This document shows, in pieces, positions 1 to 9,605 of a stretch of DNA of 64,000 bases. Location: positions 124,318 to 188,317 of the forward strand of contig NZ_JAUXQZ010000031.1 of NCBI RefSeq assembly GCF_030682035.1. The letters are read 5' to 3'. Positions within the stretch are counted from its first letter, which is position 1. Each line of letters starts with the position of its first letter. The notes beneath the pieces were generated by a model. It made no database searches. It had not been told where the DNA came from and was given only the letters and a program-made list of their open reading frames with translations. Both the position numbers and the translations under genes were made by a program. The stretch comes from Brevundimonas sp. (GTDB lineage: Bacteria; Pseudomonadota; Alphaproteobacteria; Caulobacterales; Caulobacteraceae).

Positions 1-362
1 TGCGCCAGTACGCGCTGAGCATCCCCGACGAGATGCTGGAGGCCGCCCGTATCGACGGCGCCTCGGAAGGCCAGATCTTCCGCCGCGTGGTCCTGCCGAC
101 CTTGCAACCGATCATCGTGACGCTGGCCCTGTTCGTCTTCCTGGGCAGCTGGAACGACTTCCTGTGGCCGCTGATCATCCTGACGGACCAGTCCAACTAC
201 ACCCTGCCGGTGGCCTTGGCGGCCCTGTCGCGCGAGCATGTGCAGGACATCGAGATGATGATGGCCGGCGCCGTCATCACCGTCGCCCCGGTCCTGATCC
301 TCTTCCTCGCCCTGCAACGCTACTACATCCGCGGCATGCTGGCCGGGAGCGTGAAGGGGTAG
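1..362 (+). CDS. Carbohydrate ABC transporter permease, C-terminal part (MalG/UgpE type)
   Basis: This is the 3' end of a gene that enters from the left; the frame is open from base 3. It encodes the last ~120 residues of an inner-membrane permease of a binding-protein-dependent sugar importer. The EAA loop (EAARIDGASEGQIFRRVVLP), which docks on the ATPase, is visible, followed by two hydrophobic segments and a short basic C terminus ending GSVKG. The usual partners (binding protein, second permease, ATPase) would lie off the left edge. The downstream glycosidase on the same strand suggests a glycan-utilisation locus. The substrate cannot be told from this fragment. Confidence 0.9.
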   Translation, partial: RQYALSIPDEMLEAARIDGASEGQIFRRVVLPTLQPIIVTLALFVFLGSWNDFLWPLIILTDQSNYTLPVALAALSREHVQDIEMMMAGAVITVAPVLILFLALQRYYIRGMLAGSVKG

Positions 363-494
363 GTCCTCCTCCCCCAACGGGGGAGGAGGACCGCCTGAAA
401 GGCGGTGGAGGGGTGTTTCCCCTCCACCGGTGTTCGGGGCTGGCGCCCCTCCACCATGCTTCGCATGGTCCCCCTCCCCTGAAGGGGAGGAACG
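363..494. repeat. Intergenic palindromic element (G/C-arm type)
   Basis: It fills the gap between the permease stop and the glycosidase. It has a CCTCCTCCCCC...GGGGGAGGAGG stem at the left, an internal CCTCCACC/GGTGGAGG pairing, a small GACCATGCG hairpin and a final CCCCTCCCC..GGGGAGG stem. The same arm design recurs at 11886-12031 and 54117-54296. There is no stop codon in the glycosidase frame across the element. Confidence 0.75.
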
Positions 495-508
495 ATGGAG
501 TCGAGCTG

Positions 509-3500
509 ATGCTGTCTGCCCGTTCGCTGCTGGCCGCTGTCGCCGCCTTCGTTCTGGCGACCCCCGCCCACGCCCAGACCTCCCGCGTGCTCGACCCTTT
601 CGAGACACTCACCTCTTGGGCCGCCGACGCCTCGACGGACGTGTCCTCGACCATTTCGACTGTCGAGGGCCACGACGGCCGGGCCATGCGGCTGACCTAT
701 GATTTCAACGGTCGGTCGGGCTACGCCTTTGCGGCTCGGGCCCTCGATCTGGACGTCCCCGAAAACTATGAGATCAGCTTCTGGCTGCGCGGCGAGATGG
801 TGCCCAATACGCTGGAGATCAAATTCGTCGACGCCTCGGGCGACAACGTCCACTGGCGCCAGATCAGGGGCTTCAAGGCCAACGCCGAATGGACCCGCTA
901 TGCCATCAAGGCGCGCCAGATCATCTGGGCCTGGGGCCCGAACCCGGACCGCACCTTCCGCGGGGCCGAACGGATGGAGTTCGTGGTCACCGCCGGCGAG
1001 GGCGGGGCCGGCTGGATCGAGATCGACCAGCTGGAGCTGCGGGAGCTGCCGCCCGAACCCTCCGTGCCGCCACGGCCGGTCGCGAGCGCGACAAGCGAGG
1101 AAGGGCTGAACGTCGCCGCCCGCGCGGTGGACGACGATCCGGCGACGGCCTGGCGGTCGAGCGGGGCGGACGCGCAGAGCCTGACGCTGGACCTCGGCTA
1201 TGAGCGCGAGTTCGGCGGCGTCACCCTGCGCTGGGCGGAGCGGGCGGCGGCCTCGCGCTACCGGCTGATGGCGTCTTCGGACCAGCGGGACTGGCGCGAG
1301 CTGGCGGCGGTGGCCGGTGGGGACGGCGGCGTCGACTGGCTGCGCACGCCCGAGGCCTCGGCGCGCTGGCTGCGGCTTGAGTTGCGTTCGCCGGTCCCGG
1401 CGGTCGGCGGCGATCGACCGATCGGTGCCTATGCGCTGAACAGCCTCGAGATCGAGCCCCTGTCGTTCGGCGAGAGCCCGACGGCCTTCATGCGCGCGGT
1501 GGCCGGGGAGAACCGTCGGGGCCTGTATCCGCGGGGTTTCGTCGGCGAACAGCCCTACTGGACCCTCGTCGGCGTCGACGGTGGCGGCGAGAGCGGGCTG
1601 ATCGGCGAGGACGGGGCCATCGAACTGCGCCGCGGCGGGCCGTCGATCGAGCCGTTCGTGCTGGACAACGGACGTCTGGTGACCTGGGCGGATGTGAGCA
1701 TCAGCCAGAGCCTGCAGGACGGCGACCTGCCGATCCCGACCGTGACCTGGACCTTCGACGATTGGACGCTGGCCGTCACGGCCTTCGCCGAGGGCACGCC
1801 GGAGCAGGCACAGCTGTACGGACGGTATGCACTGACCAACACCTCGAACCGCCCCCGGAACTTGACGCTGGCGCTGATGGCGCGGCCGTTCCAGGTCAAC
1901 GGGCCATCGCAGTTTCTGGCCATTCCAGGGGGGGTCGGGCCGATCGAACAGATCGACTGGACAGGCTCGACCCTGGTGCTGAACGACGCCATTCGTGTCA
2001 GCAGCCTCACGGCGCCCGACGGCGTGGTGGCAAGCACCTTCGCCGCCGGCGCGGACCCGCAGAGCCTGCTTACCGCCGCGGATCGCCCGCGCGATCCGGC
2101 CGAGCGATATGTGGACTCCGACAGCGGCGCTCTTATGTCGGGCGCCCTGCTGTATGACGTCACTCTGCAACCCGGTGAGACCCGGACGTTCGGCCTTGTG
2201 ACCCGTCTGGCCGGACCGACGCCCGATCTGGCGCCGGTCGCCGACGTGGCGGGGACGCTCCAGGCCGCTCGCAACCGGGTCGCCGCCGGCTGGCGCGAGA
2301 AGCTCGACCGTTTCGACCTGACCCTGCCGCCGCAGGCGCAGCGCATCGAGGACGTCATGCGCACCTCGCTGGCCCATATGCTGATGTCGCGGCAGGGGCC
2401 GATCCTGCAGCCGGGGACCCGCAGCTATAACCGCAGCTGGATCCGCGACGGGGCCATGATGGCCGAGGGGTTGAACCGGCTCGGCCATGCCGATCTGTCC
2501 GCCGACTATCTGCGCTGGTTCGCGCCGCTGGTGTTCGACAACGGCAAGGTGCCGTGCTGCGCCGATGCGCGCGGGGCCGATCCGGTGCCCGAGAACGACA
2601 GCCACGGCGAGTTCGTTTTCCTCGCCGCCGAAACGTACCGCTATACCGGCGACGCCGCCCTGCTGCGCGAGGTGTGGCCGCAGGTGCAGGCGGCGATCGC
2701 CTATATGGACACGCTGCGCGCCTCGACCCGAACGGCCGCGTACGAAGCGGCGGATCAGCGCCACCTCTACGGCCTGCTGCCGCCGACGATCAGCCACGAG
2801 GGCTATTCCGACCGGATCGCCTATAGCTACTGGGACGATTTCTGGGGCCTGCTCGGCTATCGCGACGCCGCCTTCATCGCCGAGACGCTGGGCGATACCG
2901 CCGCCGCCGCCCGCATCCGCGCCGCCGAGGCCGAGTTCCGCACCGACATCATGGCCTCGATCGAGGGGACGGCGCGCGTGCATGGCATCGACTGGATCGC
3001 CGGCGCCGCCGACCGCGGTGATTTCGACGCCACCTCGACCACCATCGCCCTGTCGCCCGCCGGCCTGATCGACGACCTGCCGCAAGAGTTGCTGACGCGG
3101 ACCTTCGACAAATGGTGGGAGAATTTCACCGCCCGGCAGGAGAACCGGCAGGCGTGGCGCGACTACACCCCCTACGAACTGAGAAACGTCGGCGCCCTGG
3201 TTCGTCTGGGGCGCCGTGGGGACGCCCTGCGCGCGCTCGATTTCTATCTTGCCGACATGCGTCCCCGGGCCTGGAACGGCTGGGCCGAGGTGGTCGGCCG
3301 CGACGAGCGCGAGCCCCGCTTCATCGGCGACATGCCCCACGCCTGGATCAGCTCGGACTACATCCGATCGACGCTGGACCTGCTGGTCTATGACCGCGAC
3401 CGCGACCATGCCCTGGTGCTGGCGGCGGGCGTGCCAACGGCCTGGCTGGAAGGCGAGGGGGTCGGGGTCACGAACGTGCGGACGGCCTATGGGCCACTGA

Positions 3501-3697
3501 CCTACAACCTGCGCCAGATGCGCGACGGCTGGCTGCTGACCCTGGACGGACAGGTCACGCCGTCGGGCGGCTTCGTCATCCAGTGGCCCGCCGGCGAAAC
3601 GCCGCCGGCGCGGGTGCGCATAGACGGACGGGCGGCGGACTGGAACGGGTCGGAGCTGATGATTCCAGGCGGGGCGCGAAGGGTCGAGATGCGCTGA
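509..3697 (+). CDS. Exported glycosidase-like protein with discoidin-like and (alpha/alpha)6 hairpin domains
   Basis: About 1062 residues. The start is placed at 509 because it gives a clean signal peptide (MLSARSLLAAVAAFVLATPAHAQ up to its AHA-Q cleavage site) with GGAG 8 bases upstream. Residues ~25-180 look like a beta-sandwich carbohydrate-binding module. Residues ~190-300 resemble an F5/8 type C (discoidin) domain (VDDDPATAWRSSG). Residues ~610-960 form a six-hairpin glycosidase-type domain with SYNRSWIRDGAMM and ENDSHGEFVF, typical of inverting alpha-barrel glycosidases. It probably trims an oligosaccharide in the periplasm or outside the cell and feeds the ABC importer upstream. The frame is open back to 164, through the repeat element, so a longer form cannot be excluded. 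The exact family is uncertain. Confidence 0.8.
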   Translation: MLSARSLLAAVAAFVLATPAHAQTSRVLDPFETLTSWAADASTDVSSTISTVEGHDGRAMRLTYDFNGRSGYAFAARALDLDVPENYEISFWLRGEMVPNTLEIKFVDASGDNVHWRQIRGFKANAEWTRYAIKARQIIWAWGPNPDRTFRGAERMEFVVTAGEGGAGWIEIDQLELRELPPEPSVPPRPVASATSEEGLNVAARAVDDDPATAWRSSGADAQSLTLDLGYEREFGGVTLRWAERAAASRYRLMASSDQRDWRELAAVAGGDGGVDWLRTPEASARWLRLELRSPVPAVGGDRPIGAYALNSLEIEPLSFGESPTAFMRAVAGENRRGLYPRGFVGEQPYWTLVGVDGGGESGLIGEDGAIELRRGGPSIEPFVLDNGRLVTWADVSISQSLQDGDLPIPTVTWTFDDWTLAVTAFAEGTPEQAQLYGRYALTNTSNRPRNLTLALMARPFQVNGPSQFLAIPGGVGPIEQIDWTGSTLVLNDAIRVSSLTAPDGVVASTFAAGADPQSLLTAADRPRDPAERYVDSDSGALMSGALLYDVTLQPGETRTFGLVTRLAGPTPDLAPVADVAGTLQAARNRVAAGWREKLDRFDLTLPPQAQRIEDVMRTSLAHMLMSRQGPILQPGTRSYNRSWIRDGAMMAEGLNRLGHADLSADYLRWFAPLVFDNGKVPCCADARGADPVPENDSHGEFVFLAAETYRYTGDAALLREVWPQVQAAIAYMDTLRASTRTAAYEAADQRHLYGLLPPTISHEGYSDRIAYSYWDDFWGLLGYRDAAFIAETLGDTAAAARIRAAEAEFRTDIMASIEGTARVHGIDWIAGAADRGDFDATSTTIALSPAGLIDDLPQELLTRTFDKWWENFTARQENRQAWRDYTPYELRNVGALVRLGRRGDALRALDFYLADMRPRAWNGWAEVVGRDEREPRFIGDMPHAWISSDYIRSTLDLLVYDRDRDHALVLAAGVPTAWLEGEGVGVTNVRTAYGPLTYNLRQMRDGWLLTLDGQVTPSGGFVIQWPAGETPPARVRIDGRAADWNGSELMIPGGARRVEMR

Positions 3698-3703
3698 GGT
3701 CTT

Positions 3704-3868
3704 CCTTCTCCCCTTGCGGGAGAAGGTGGCAGCCGAAGGCTGACGGATGAGGGGTTCCCGTGGCGGCGGGAGTCATCGCCCGAACTTGGACCGACCACAG
3801 GCAGGGCCGGTGAGACCCCTCATCCGACCTCGCTCCGCTCGGCCACCTTCTCCCGCAAGGGGAGAAGG
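3704..3868. repeat. Palindromic element with 23-bp perfect terminal inverted repeats
   Basis: Bases 3704-3726 are the exact reverse complement of 3846-3868; each arm is itself a hairpin around TTGCGGG. The inner flanks (GGTGGC...GGATGAGGGG against CCCCTCATCC...GGCCACC) extend the inverted symmetry. It lies between the convergent glycosidase and dnaB genes, where it could also act as a bidirectional terminator. Related copies are at 19078-19140 (half) and 55399-55563. Confidence 0.85.
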
Positions 3869-3871
3869 ACG

Positions 3872-5371
3872 CTAATCTCCGTACCCCTCGTACCGCTGCC
3901 CCTGGGCCAGGTTTCCGAACTTGGTCGTATTGGCGTCGAAGCTGAGCTTGATGATGCCGATCGGGCCGTGGCGTTGCTTGCCGATGACGACCTCGGCCTG
4001 GTGCTCCAGCCGGTCCATGTCCTCCTGCCATTGCAGGTGTTCGGGCGAACCTTCGCGCGGCTCGGCGCGGCCCAGATAGTAGCTTTCGCGATAGACGAAC
4101 ATGACGCAGTCGGCGTCCTGCTCGATCGAGCCGGATTCGCGCAGATCGGACAGCTGGGGCCGCTTGTCCTCGCGTTGCTCGACCTGACGCGACAGCTGCG
4201 ACAACGCCAGGATCGGCACGCTGAGCTCCTTGGCCAAGGCCTTGAGGGCGCCGGTGATCTCCGACACCTCCTGCACCCGGTTCTTCTGGTTGTTGCCCTC
4301 GCCGACGGTGATCAGCTGCAGATAGTCGACGATGATCAGGTCGAGGCCGTGCTCCTGCCGCTTCAGCCGGCGCGCGCGGGCGGCCAGTTTGGAGATCGAC
4401 AGGCCGCCGGTGGCGTCGATGTAGAGGGGGCTCTCGCCGATCTCGACGGCCGCCTCGCGGATGCGGCCGAAGTCGGCGGCGTCGATCTCGCCCTTGCGAA
4501 GCTTGTCCGAGGACACGCCCGAGGCGTCGGCCAGAATCCGCATGGCCAGCTGCTCGGCGCTCATTTCCAGACTGTAGAAGGCGACCACGCCGCCGCTGAC
4601 CGTCTTGCGGCCCTCGGGCGTCGGCTCCCAGCGGTAGTTGCGGGCGATGTTGAAGGCGATATTGGTCGCCAGCGCGGTCTTGCCCATCGACGGACGGCCG
4701 GCGAGGACAAGCAGGTCGGACGGGTGCAGGCCGCCGAGTTTGGAATCCAGATCGGTCAGATGGGTAGCCAGTCCGGCCAGTTTGCCGTCGCGCTGATAGG
4801 CCTCGGCCGCCATCTGCACCGCGCCGCTGAGAGCGCTGGAAAAGCTGACGAAGCCGGAGGACGGCTTGCCTGTCTCGGCGAGGGTGTAGAGTTGCTGCTC
4901 CGCCTGTTCGATCTGGTCGATGGCGGCGGTTTCGGGTTGGGGGGCCTCGCGGACGATCTCGCCGCCGATGCGGATCAGGTCGCGGCGCAGGGCCAGGTCA
5001 TAGACCACCCGGGCGTAGTCGGGGGCGTTGGCGGCGGGCGGGGCGCGGTCGACCAGATCGGCGAGATAGCGCAGGCCGCCGAACTCCTGAAAGGCCGGGT
5101 CCAGCTTGAACCGCTCCATCAGAATGGTCGGTTCGGCCAACATGCCCTGGCGGATATGGTCCTCGATGGCCTCATACAGGCGTTGGTGGAAGGGCTCGTA
5201 GAAATGGGAGCCGCGCAACCGGTCCGACAGCCGCTCGAACACGGCGTTGTCGAACATCAGCGATCCCAGAAGCGCCTGTTCGGCCTCGAGATTGTGGGGC
5301 ATCGAAGGGATGGACCCGGAATCCATCGGCGACGGGAAGGCGAGGGGGGACAGGGCGTTCATCGGGGGCAT
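3872..5371 (-). CDS. dnaB: Replicative DNA helicase DnaB
   Basis: 499 residues, normal for the family. DnaB is the hexameric 5'-3' helicase at the replication fork. The N-terminal DnaB domain starts at PHNLEAEQALLGSLM (residue ~25). The RecA-like C-terminal domain has Walker A GRPSMGKT at residues 225-232, Walker B LIIVDYLQL, and the DRP-type loop SDLRESGSIEQDAD. The start could be 5371 or 5362 (MNALSP); neither has a strong Shine-Dalgarno. It is followed by a palindromic element and lies upstream of nothing co-directional within 100 bases. Confidence 0.97.
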   Translation of the reverse strand: MPPMNALSPLAFPSPMDSGSIPSMPHNLEAEQALLGSLMFDNAVFERLSDRLRGSHFYEPFHQRLYEAIEDHIRQGMLAEPTILMERFKLDPAFQEFGGLRYLADLVDRAPPAANAPDYARVVYDLALRRDLIRIGGEIVREAPQPETAAIDQIEQAEQQLYTLAETGKPSSGFVSFSSALSGAVQMAAEAYQRDGKLAGLATHLTDLDSKLGGLHPSDLLVLAGRPSMGKTALATNIAFNIARNYRWEPTPEGRKTVSGGVVAFYSLEMSAEQLAMRILADASGVSSDKLRKGEIDAADFGRIREAAVEIGESPLYIDATGGLSISKLAARARRLKRQEHGLDLIIVDYLQLITVGEGNNQKNRVQEVSEITGALKALAKELSVPILALSQLSRQVEQREDKRPQLSDLRESGSIEQDADCVMFVYRESYYLGRAEPREGSPEHLQWQEDMDRLEHQAEVVIGKQRHGPIGIIKLSFDANTTKFGNLAQGQRYEGYGD

Positions 5372-5472
5372 CTAGTGCCCCTAGACGGCCCCTACGTCAT
5401 GCTTGGACGCAACCGTCGTCGGGGAAAACAAGCCGGCTCTGTGGACGTTCCGGAATTCCGTAGCCGGATCAG

Positions 5473-5853
5473 TTAACCGCCCGGGCAAGGGTACCGGGAA
5501 CGCATCCAGTTCCGTATGCCGTCGGTGACGCTCATCCGCTCACGACGGGCCTCGGGAATCCCGTTGAGAAACGCCAGAAGCTGGCGGACGTCCAGATTGA
5601 TCCGCTCCGGCGGGCAGGCGGGGGGTGGGCGCCCGGCAGTCCGGGCGCTGTCAATTTCCTGTCCGATGGTCCGGAAGGCGCGCTCCGCCTCGCCCTTCAG
5701 CCGGTGCGCGTCGGGACGCAGCATGGCGGTCGGGTTGAGCGGGATGCGATTGGCGCGGGTGACGAAGTCGTCGAGCGTCATGGTGGACTGGGCCGAGGCC
5801 GATCCAGCAACCAGACAGCCGGCCAAGCCGACGATGAGTGCGAGCTTCTTCAT
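5473..5853 (-). CDS. Small exported protein of unknown function
   Basis: About 126 residues. The ATG at 5853 is preferred over the TTG two codons earlier because GGGGAGA lies about 8 bases before it. It has a clear signal peptide (MKKLALIVGLAGCLVAGSASAQ). The mature part is polar with two cysteines (PPACPPE and RYPCPGG) that may form a disulfide. The segment QLLAFLNGIPEARRERMSV is predicted helical. I do not recognise the family. It lies downstream of the ribosomal-protein operon terminator and is probably an independent unit. Confidence 0.7.
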   Translation of the reverse strand: MKKLALIVGLAGCLVAGSASAQSTMTLDDFVTRANRIPLNPTAMLRPDAHRLKGEAERAFRTIGQEIDSARTAGRPPPACPPERINLDVRQLLAFLNGIPEARRERMSVTDGIRNWMRSRYPCPGG

Positions 5854-5908
5854 GGTCAATCTCCCCGGACGGCTCAGCTTGGCCGTGACTTTGCGGCTGT
5901 ATAGCGGC

Positions 5909-5941
5909 CAAGAGAAAGGGCGCGCCCGACTGGACGCGCCC
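5909..5941 (-). terminator. Rho-independent terminator of rpsF-rpsR-rplI
   Basis: On the minus strand a GGGCGCG/CGCGCCC stem with a 10-base loop is followed by TTTCTCTT, about 30 bases after the rplI stop. Confidence 0.7.
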
Positions 5942-5972
5942 GATCACTGACTCGTTACCAGATGGTGTCGGT

Positions 5973-6557
5973 TCAGGCTTCCGAACCGAGGCCGTCCTGT
6001 TGGCCGGCGCCGCCGGCGACCATGTCCTTGGCCTGTTCGAGAGCCGCTTCGCGATCCTCGTCATAGGCGGCCTTGATCACGTCCTCGCCCTTCGCCTGAC
6101 GTTCGGCTTCGTCTGCCGAGCGGGCGATGTTGATCTTGACGGTGGCCGAGACTTCCGCGTGCAGACGCACGGTGATCTCGTGAACGCCCAGGGTCTTGAT
6201 CGGGGTGTTGAGCACGATCTGGCTGCGCTCGATCTTGCCGCCTTCGGCCACGACGGCCTCGACGATGTCACGAGCGGCGACCGAACCGTACAGCTGACCC
6301 GTCTCACCGGCTTGCCGGATCATGACATAGGTCTGGCCGTCGATCTTGGAGCCGATCGTGCCGGCGTCGGTCTTGTTCTTCTCGTTGCGGGCCTCGATGG
6401 CGGCGCGGTCGAGTTCAAAGGCCTTCAGGTTCGCCGACGTGGCCCGACGGGCCTTGTCGCGCGGCAGAAGGAAGTTGCGGGCGAAGCCGTCCTTGACGGA
6501 CACGACATCGCCGATGGCGCCGAGATTATCGACGCGCTCAAGCAGAACGACCTTCAT
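5973..6557 (-). CDS. rplI: 50S ribosomal protein L9
   Basis: 194 residues. The N-terminal L9 domain is canonical: MKVVLLERVDNLGAIGDVV, then GFARNFLLPRDKA, the rRNA-contacting region. A long helix follows and the C-terminal domain includes GQLYGSVAARDI. The protein is ~45 residues longer than E. coli L9 because of an acidic C-terminal tail (after ~150), as is common in alphaproteobacteria. It is last in rpsF-rpsR-rplI, with rpsR ending one base before its start codon region. Confidence 0.98.
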   Translation of the reverse strand: MKVVLLERVDNLGAIGDVVSVKDGFARNFLLPRDKARRATSANLKAFELDRAAIEARNEKNKTDAGTIGSKIDGQTYVMIRQAGETGQLYGSVAARDIVEAVVAEGGKIERSQIVLNTPIKTLGVHEITVRLHAEVSATVKINIARSADEAERQAKGEDVIKAAYDEDREAALEQAKDMVAGGAGQQDGLGSEA

Positions 6558-6558
6558 C

Positions 6559-6837
6559 TTACTTCACCACATAGGGCAGGAGGGCCAGATAGCGGGCGCG
6601 CTTGATGGCCTTGGCCAGTTCGCGTTGCTTGATCTGGGAAACGGCGGTGATACGCGACGGGACGATCTTGCCGCGCTCGCTGATGTAGCGTTGCAGCAGT
6701 TTGACGTCCTTGTAGTCGATCTTCGGCGCGCCTTCGCCCGTGAACGGGCAAACCTTGCGGCGACGATAGAAGGGGCGGCGTCCGGCGGCGCCGGAGCCGG
6801 CCGGCGCGCCCGGCGACGGGGCGGTGGTGTCGGTCAT
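6559..6837 (-). CDS. rpsR: 30S ribosomal protein S18
   Basis: 92 residues. The core is typical: [20 protein letters not shown], then [20 protein letters not shown] and [21 protein letters not shown] Gly/Ala/Pro-rich N-terminal extension of ~18 residues precedes the conserved part. S18 pairs with S6 on the platform of the small subunit. It is the middle gene of the operon, 12 bases after rpsF and essentially abutting rplI. Confidence 0.98.
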   Translation of the reverse strand: MTDTTAPSPGAPAGSGAAGRRPFYRRRKVCPFTGEGAPKIDYKDVKLLQRYISERGKIVPSRITAVSQIKQRELAKAIKRARYLALLPYVVK

Positions 6838-6849
6838 GTTCCGGGTTCC

Positions 6850-7239
6850 TTAAAAAGTGGCTTCGGCGGCGGCGTCGTCGCGGGGCGTGCGCTCACGCTC
6901 ACGTTCGCGCTCGCGTTCGCGGCGGGCCAGCAGGGGCGACAGTTCCAGGTCGAGTTCCTCGACGCGGACGGTCAGCCAGCGAAGGACGTCCTCGTTGATC
7001 GACAGCTGACGTTCCACTTCGGCCATGGCGGCGGGCGGGCAGTCGACGGCGAGCAGCGAATAGTGCGCCTTGCGGTTCTTTTTGACCCGGTAGGTCAGGT
7101 TGCGCAGACCCCAGTACTCGATCTTGGCGACGGTGCCGCCGCCGGCTTCGATCAAGCCCTTGATGGTGTCGTTCAGCGCTTCGGCCTGTTGCGCGCTGAT
7201 ATCCTGGCGCGACATGACCGTGTGCTCGTAAAGAGCCAT
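6850..7239 (-). CDS. rpsF: 30S ribosomal protein S6
   Basis: 129 residues from the ATG at 7239, chosen because [15 protein letters not shown] is the conserved beginning and GGGAGA sits ~8 bases upstream; the frame continues further 5' but is not conserved. The S6 fold is followed by a strongly charged tail with alternating Arg-Glu repeats from ~105 onward, then an acidic/alanine end. S6 binds S18 and 16S rRNA. It is first gene of rpsF-rpsR-rplI. Confidence 0.97.
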   Translation of the reverse strand: MALYEHTVMSRQDISAQQAEALNDTIKGLIEAGGGTVAKIEYWGLRNLTYRVKKNRKAHYSLLAVDCPPAAMAEVERQLSINEDVLRWLTVRVEELDLELSPLLARRERERERERERTPRDDAAAEATF

Positions 7240-7421
7240 GCGGTAGTCTCCCTTGTAGGGCGTCGGCGCGAGGGGACCGGGTAAGTCCTCTCCCACGATG
7301 GATCCTGAAGCGGCGGCCGGGATGACTTCCCGAACCCTTTGGAACTCCGCGTCAGGACCGAAGCCCTGGAAAGGCGGCGCGTATAGGGGAAAAGGGCCGG
7401 GGAGGCAACCGGTGTCGGAGC

Positions 7422-9479
7422 TCAGAAGGCGCGCCGCACGAAGATCGAGGCCTGAATCTGGCCGGGAGACGTGCTTCGTTCGTCATAGGCGACGGCGCCG
7501 GTGGGCCGGGGAGCGCTGAACAGCGTGAAATCCCTCTCGAACCCGTCACTGACGAACAGGCTGCCGGAAATGCTGAGTGTCGCGTCGGGACGATAGGTCA
7601 ATCCCGCGTGGAAGCTAGGGCCGGTGCGGAAGCTGGACAGGGTTCGCGGGGCAAAGGATTCCTGTTCGATACCGCTGGAGACGTTGACGTTCCAGCTGAT
7701 GCGCCGGGCGACCAGATTCTGGCTCAAGCCGAGGTTCCAGCTGAACGGCTGCTCGTCGGACAGGCGGCGGTCGGTGAAGGTGACGGGGTCTTCGGTCTGT
7801 GAGCGGCGCCACTGGAGGCTTGCGGTCAGAATGCCGCCGGTCATGCCGTATCGGTCCAGTGGCAACCGGTTGCTCAGCTTCAGAGTGTCGCGGACGGCGT
7901 CGCCAACGTTACGGGTGATGTTGAAGGCGATAGGACCGGGCGCCCCGGGGGGCGTCTCCAGGACAATGACCTGCCCGAGGACGTCATCGATCTGCTCATG
8001 GGTCAGCTCGGCCAGGAACGACCCCTGCCGGTCATAGATCCGTTCGTACCGTGCCTGGGCCAGCCATACCTGGGCCGGACGCAGGTCCGGGTTGCCGCGG
8101 CCGAAGATGCCGGTGTTGAACGAGGCCGAGGCAGTGAAGGCGCCGAACGACAGCTGGTCGGCGTTGCGTTCGAGCTTGAAATTGAGCTGATGGCCGGGAG
8201 CGGGGGCCCAAGCCACGTTCAGCCGGGGCTTCAGGAAGCTGAGCTGTGTCTCGGCGTCGCCCGCGTTGCCGGTGGCGGTGATGCGCGAGACTTCATAGCG
8301 AAGGGTCGTTTCTACGCTCAGGTTGGGCCGCGGCGTCCAGACCCCGGTGGCGAAGGTCTCGTTGCGCAGTTCCTCCACCCGCGTATCGTCGCCCGGCAAC
8401 AGCACCGGCGAGTTGTTGAAGCCGAAGGCGGAACTGCTCTCGACCCAGTTCAGGGCGATCTCCGAACCGGTTTCGAAACTCCACCTGCCCACGGGGGCGA
8501 ACTTGAGCGCGGCGCTGACGATGCTTTCACCCGACGTCGTTTCCGACAGGGTGTCGGAGGTGAAGAACGACGTGTCGTAGGTGAAATCGCCATTGGACCG
8601 CGCAAGCTGCTGGAAGCCGATCAGTTCGAGGGTCATGCCGCGAGGCAGGTTGCGGTTCCAGCGCAGGCCCGCCTCGCCCTTGAGGTTGTCGTTTTCGCCC
8701 AACGAGCGTTCCTCACCCACGGGAACAGTCAGGGTGTCGAGCCCCTCGAAGACGCCGGTATTGAAGGCGATCAGGGCATTGGCCCGGATACGCCCGCCGG
8801 CCAGGGGGCCTTCATAGACGGTCGTGGCCTGGGCCGATTGATGTTCGTTCTCATTCCGGCTTACGCCTCGCAGAAGCACTTGGCCGTCCGGGGCGATGCG
8901 GACGCGGCTGCCTTCGCCTTCGTTCTCGCCCGCGTTCAATTGCAGGGCGCCGTCCAAGGAGCGACCGTCTCGCTGGCGTTGGGCCTGGACGGAGAAGCCT
9001 GACGACAGACGCCCCCGGTCAGACACTGAAACGTTGGCGGAGACGGCGCCTGTCACGCCCCCGTCGGGCCGCCGGATGACATTGGCGACCACCGCCTTGC
9101 CCTGCATGTCTATACCCCCGGCTCCGGCTCGCACGATGTCGATCCGAAGCACCTGGGAGGCCGGGATTCGCGACAACACGGTGGACAGGGCGTCGCTGCG
9201 GGTCGGCGGACGTTCGCCGTCGATCAAGACGTTTCCGGCCGTGCCGGCGAAGCCTCGAGCAGACGTGCCGCCGTCGAACTGAAATCCGGGAATGCGGCCG
9301 ATCATGTCCAGCGCCGTGACCGGGCGATACTCGGCGAACCAGGGCGGGGCGTAGGGGGTGACGTTGGGATCAGCCAAGGCCGGAGCCGGAGTCTGGGCCG
9401 CCGCCGTGCCGGCGATCGGCGCCGACAGTAGGAGGATCGACGCGCCGAGCAGTCGCCAGCGTCCGCGTATTCCGGCCAT
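7422..9479 (-). CDS. TonB-dependent receptor-like outer-membrane protein
   Basis: 685 residues, with a signal peptide (ends [11 protein letters not shown]). The plug domain at ~55-150 has [27 protein letters not shown] and [18 protein letters not shown], a recognisable TonB receptor plug. The rest alternates short beta strands and ends in aromatic FVRRAF, the signature of an outer-membrane barrel. The length and plug resemble the small TonB receptor group common in Caulobacterales. The substrate is unknown; no transporter or regulator is adjacent. It is monocistronic by spacing. Confidence 0.85.
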   Translation of the reverse strand: MAGIRGRWRLLGASILLLSAPIAGTAAAQTPAPALADPNVTPYAPPWFAEYRPVTALDMIGRIPGFQFDGGTSARGFAGTAGNVLIDGERPPTRSDALSTVLSRIPASQVLRIDIVRAGAGGIDMQGKAVVANVIRRPDGGVTGAVSANVSVSDRGRLSSGFSVQAQRQRDGRSLDGALQLNAGENEGEGSRVRIAPDGQVLLRGVSRNENEHQSAQATTVYEGPLAGGRIRANALIAFNTGVFEGLDTLTVPVGEERSLGENDNLKGEAGLRWNRNLPRGMTLELIGFQQLARSNGDFTYDTSFFTSDTLSETTSGESIVSAALKFAPVGRWSFETGSEIALNWVESSSAFGFNNSPVLLPGDDTRVEELRNETFATGVWTPRPNLSVETTLRYEVSRITATGNAGDAETQLSFLKPRLNVAWAPAPGHQLNFKLERNADQLSFGAFTASASFNTGIFGRGNPDLRPAQVWLAQARYERIYDRQGSFLAELTHEQIDDVLGQVIVLETPPGAPGPIAFNITRNVGDAVRDTLKLSNRLPLDRYGMTGGILTASLQWRRSQTEDPVTFTDRRLSDEQPFSWNLGLSQNLVARRISWNVNVSSGIEQESFAPRTLSSFRTGPSFHAGLTYRPDATLSISGSLFVSDGFERDFTLFSAPRPTGAVAYDERSTSPGQIQASIFVRRAF

Positions 9480-9605
9480 ATGTCTTGATTCCCCACCCGT
9501 TTCGGCGGCGAACCTTGACGAGCATTGTGTCCTCGACGCGACCGTAACCTGTCGGATTTGTAATCAGCCGAGGCTGCGGACAGCCACCGGCGCCAGGAGA
9601 CCCGC

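Noticed and set aside
323..3409. Very long open frame on the minus strand opposite the glycosidase
   Set aside because: High GC makes the antisense frame stop-poor. The translation is Arg/Gly/Ala/Pro/Val-rich with no domain, while the plus strand has a signal peptide and recognisable domains.
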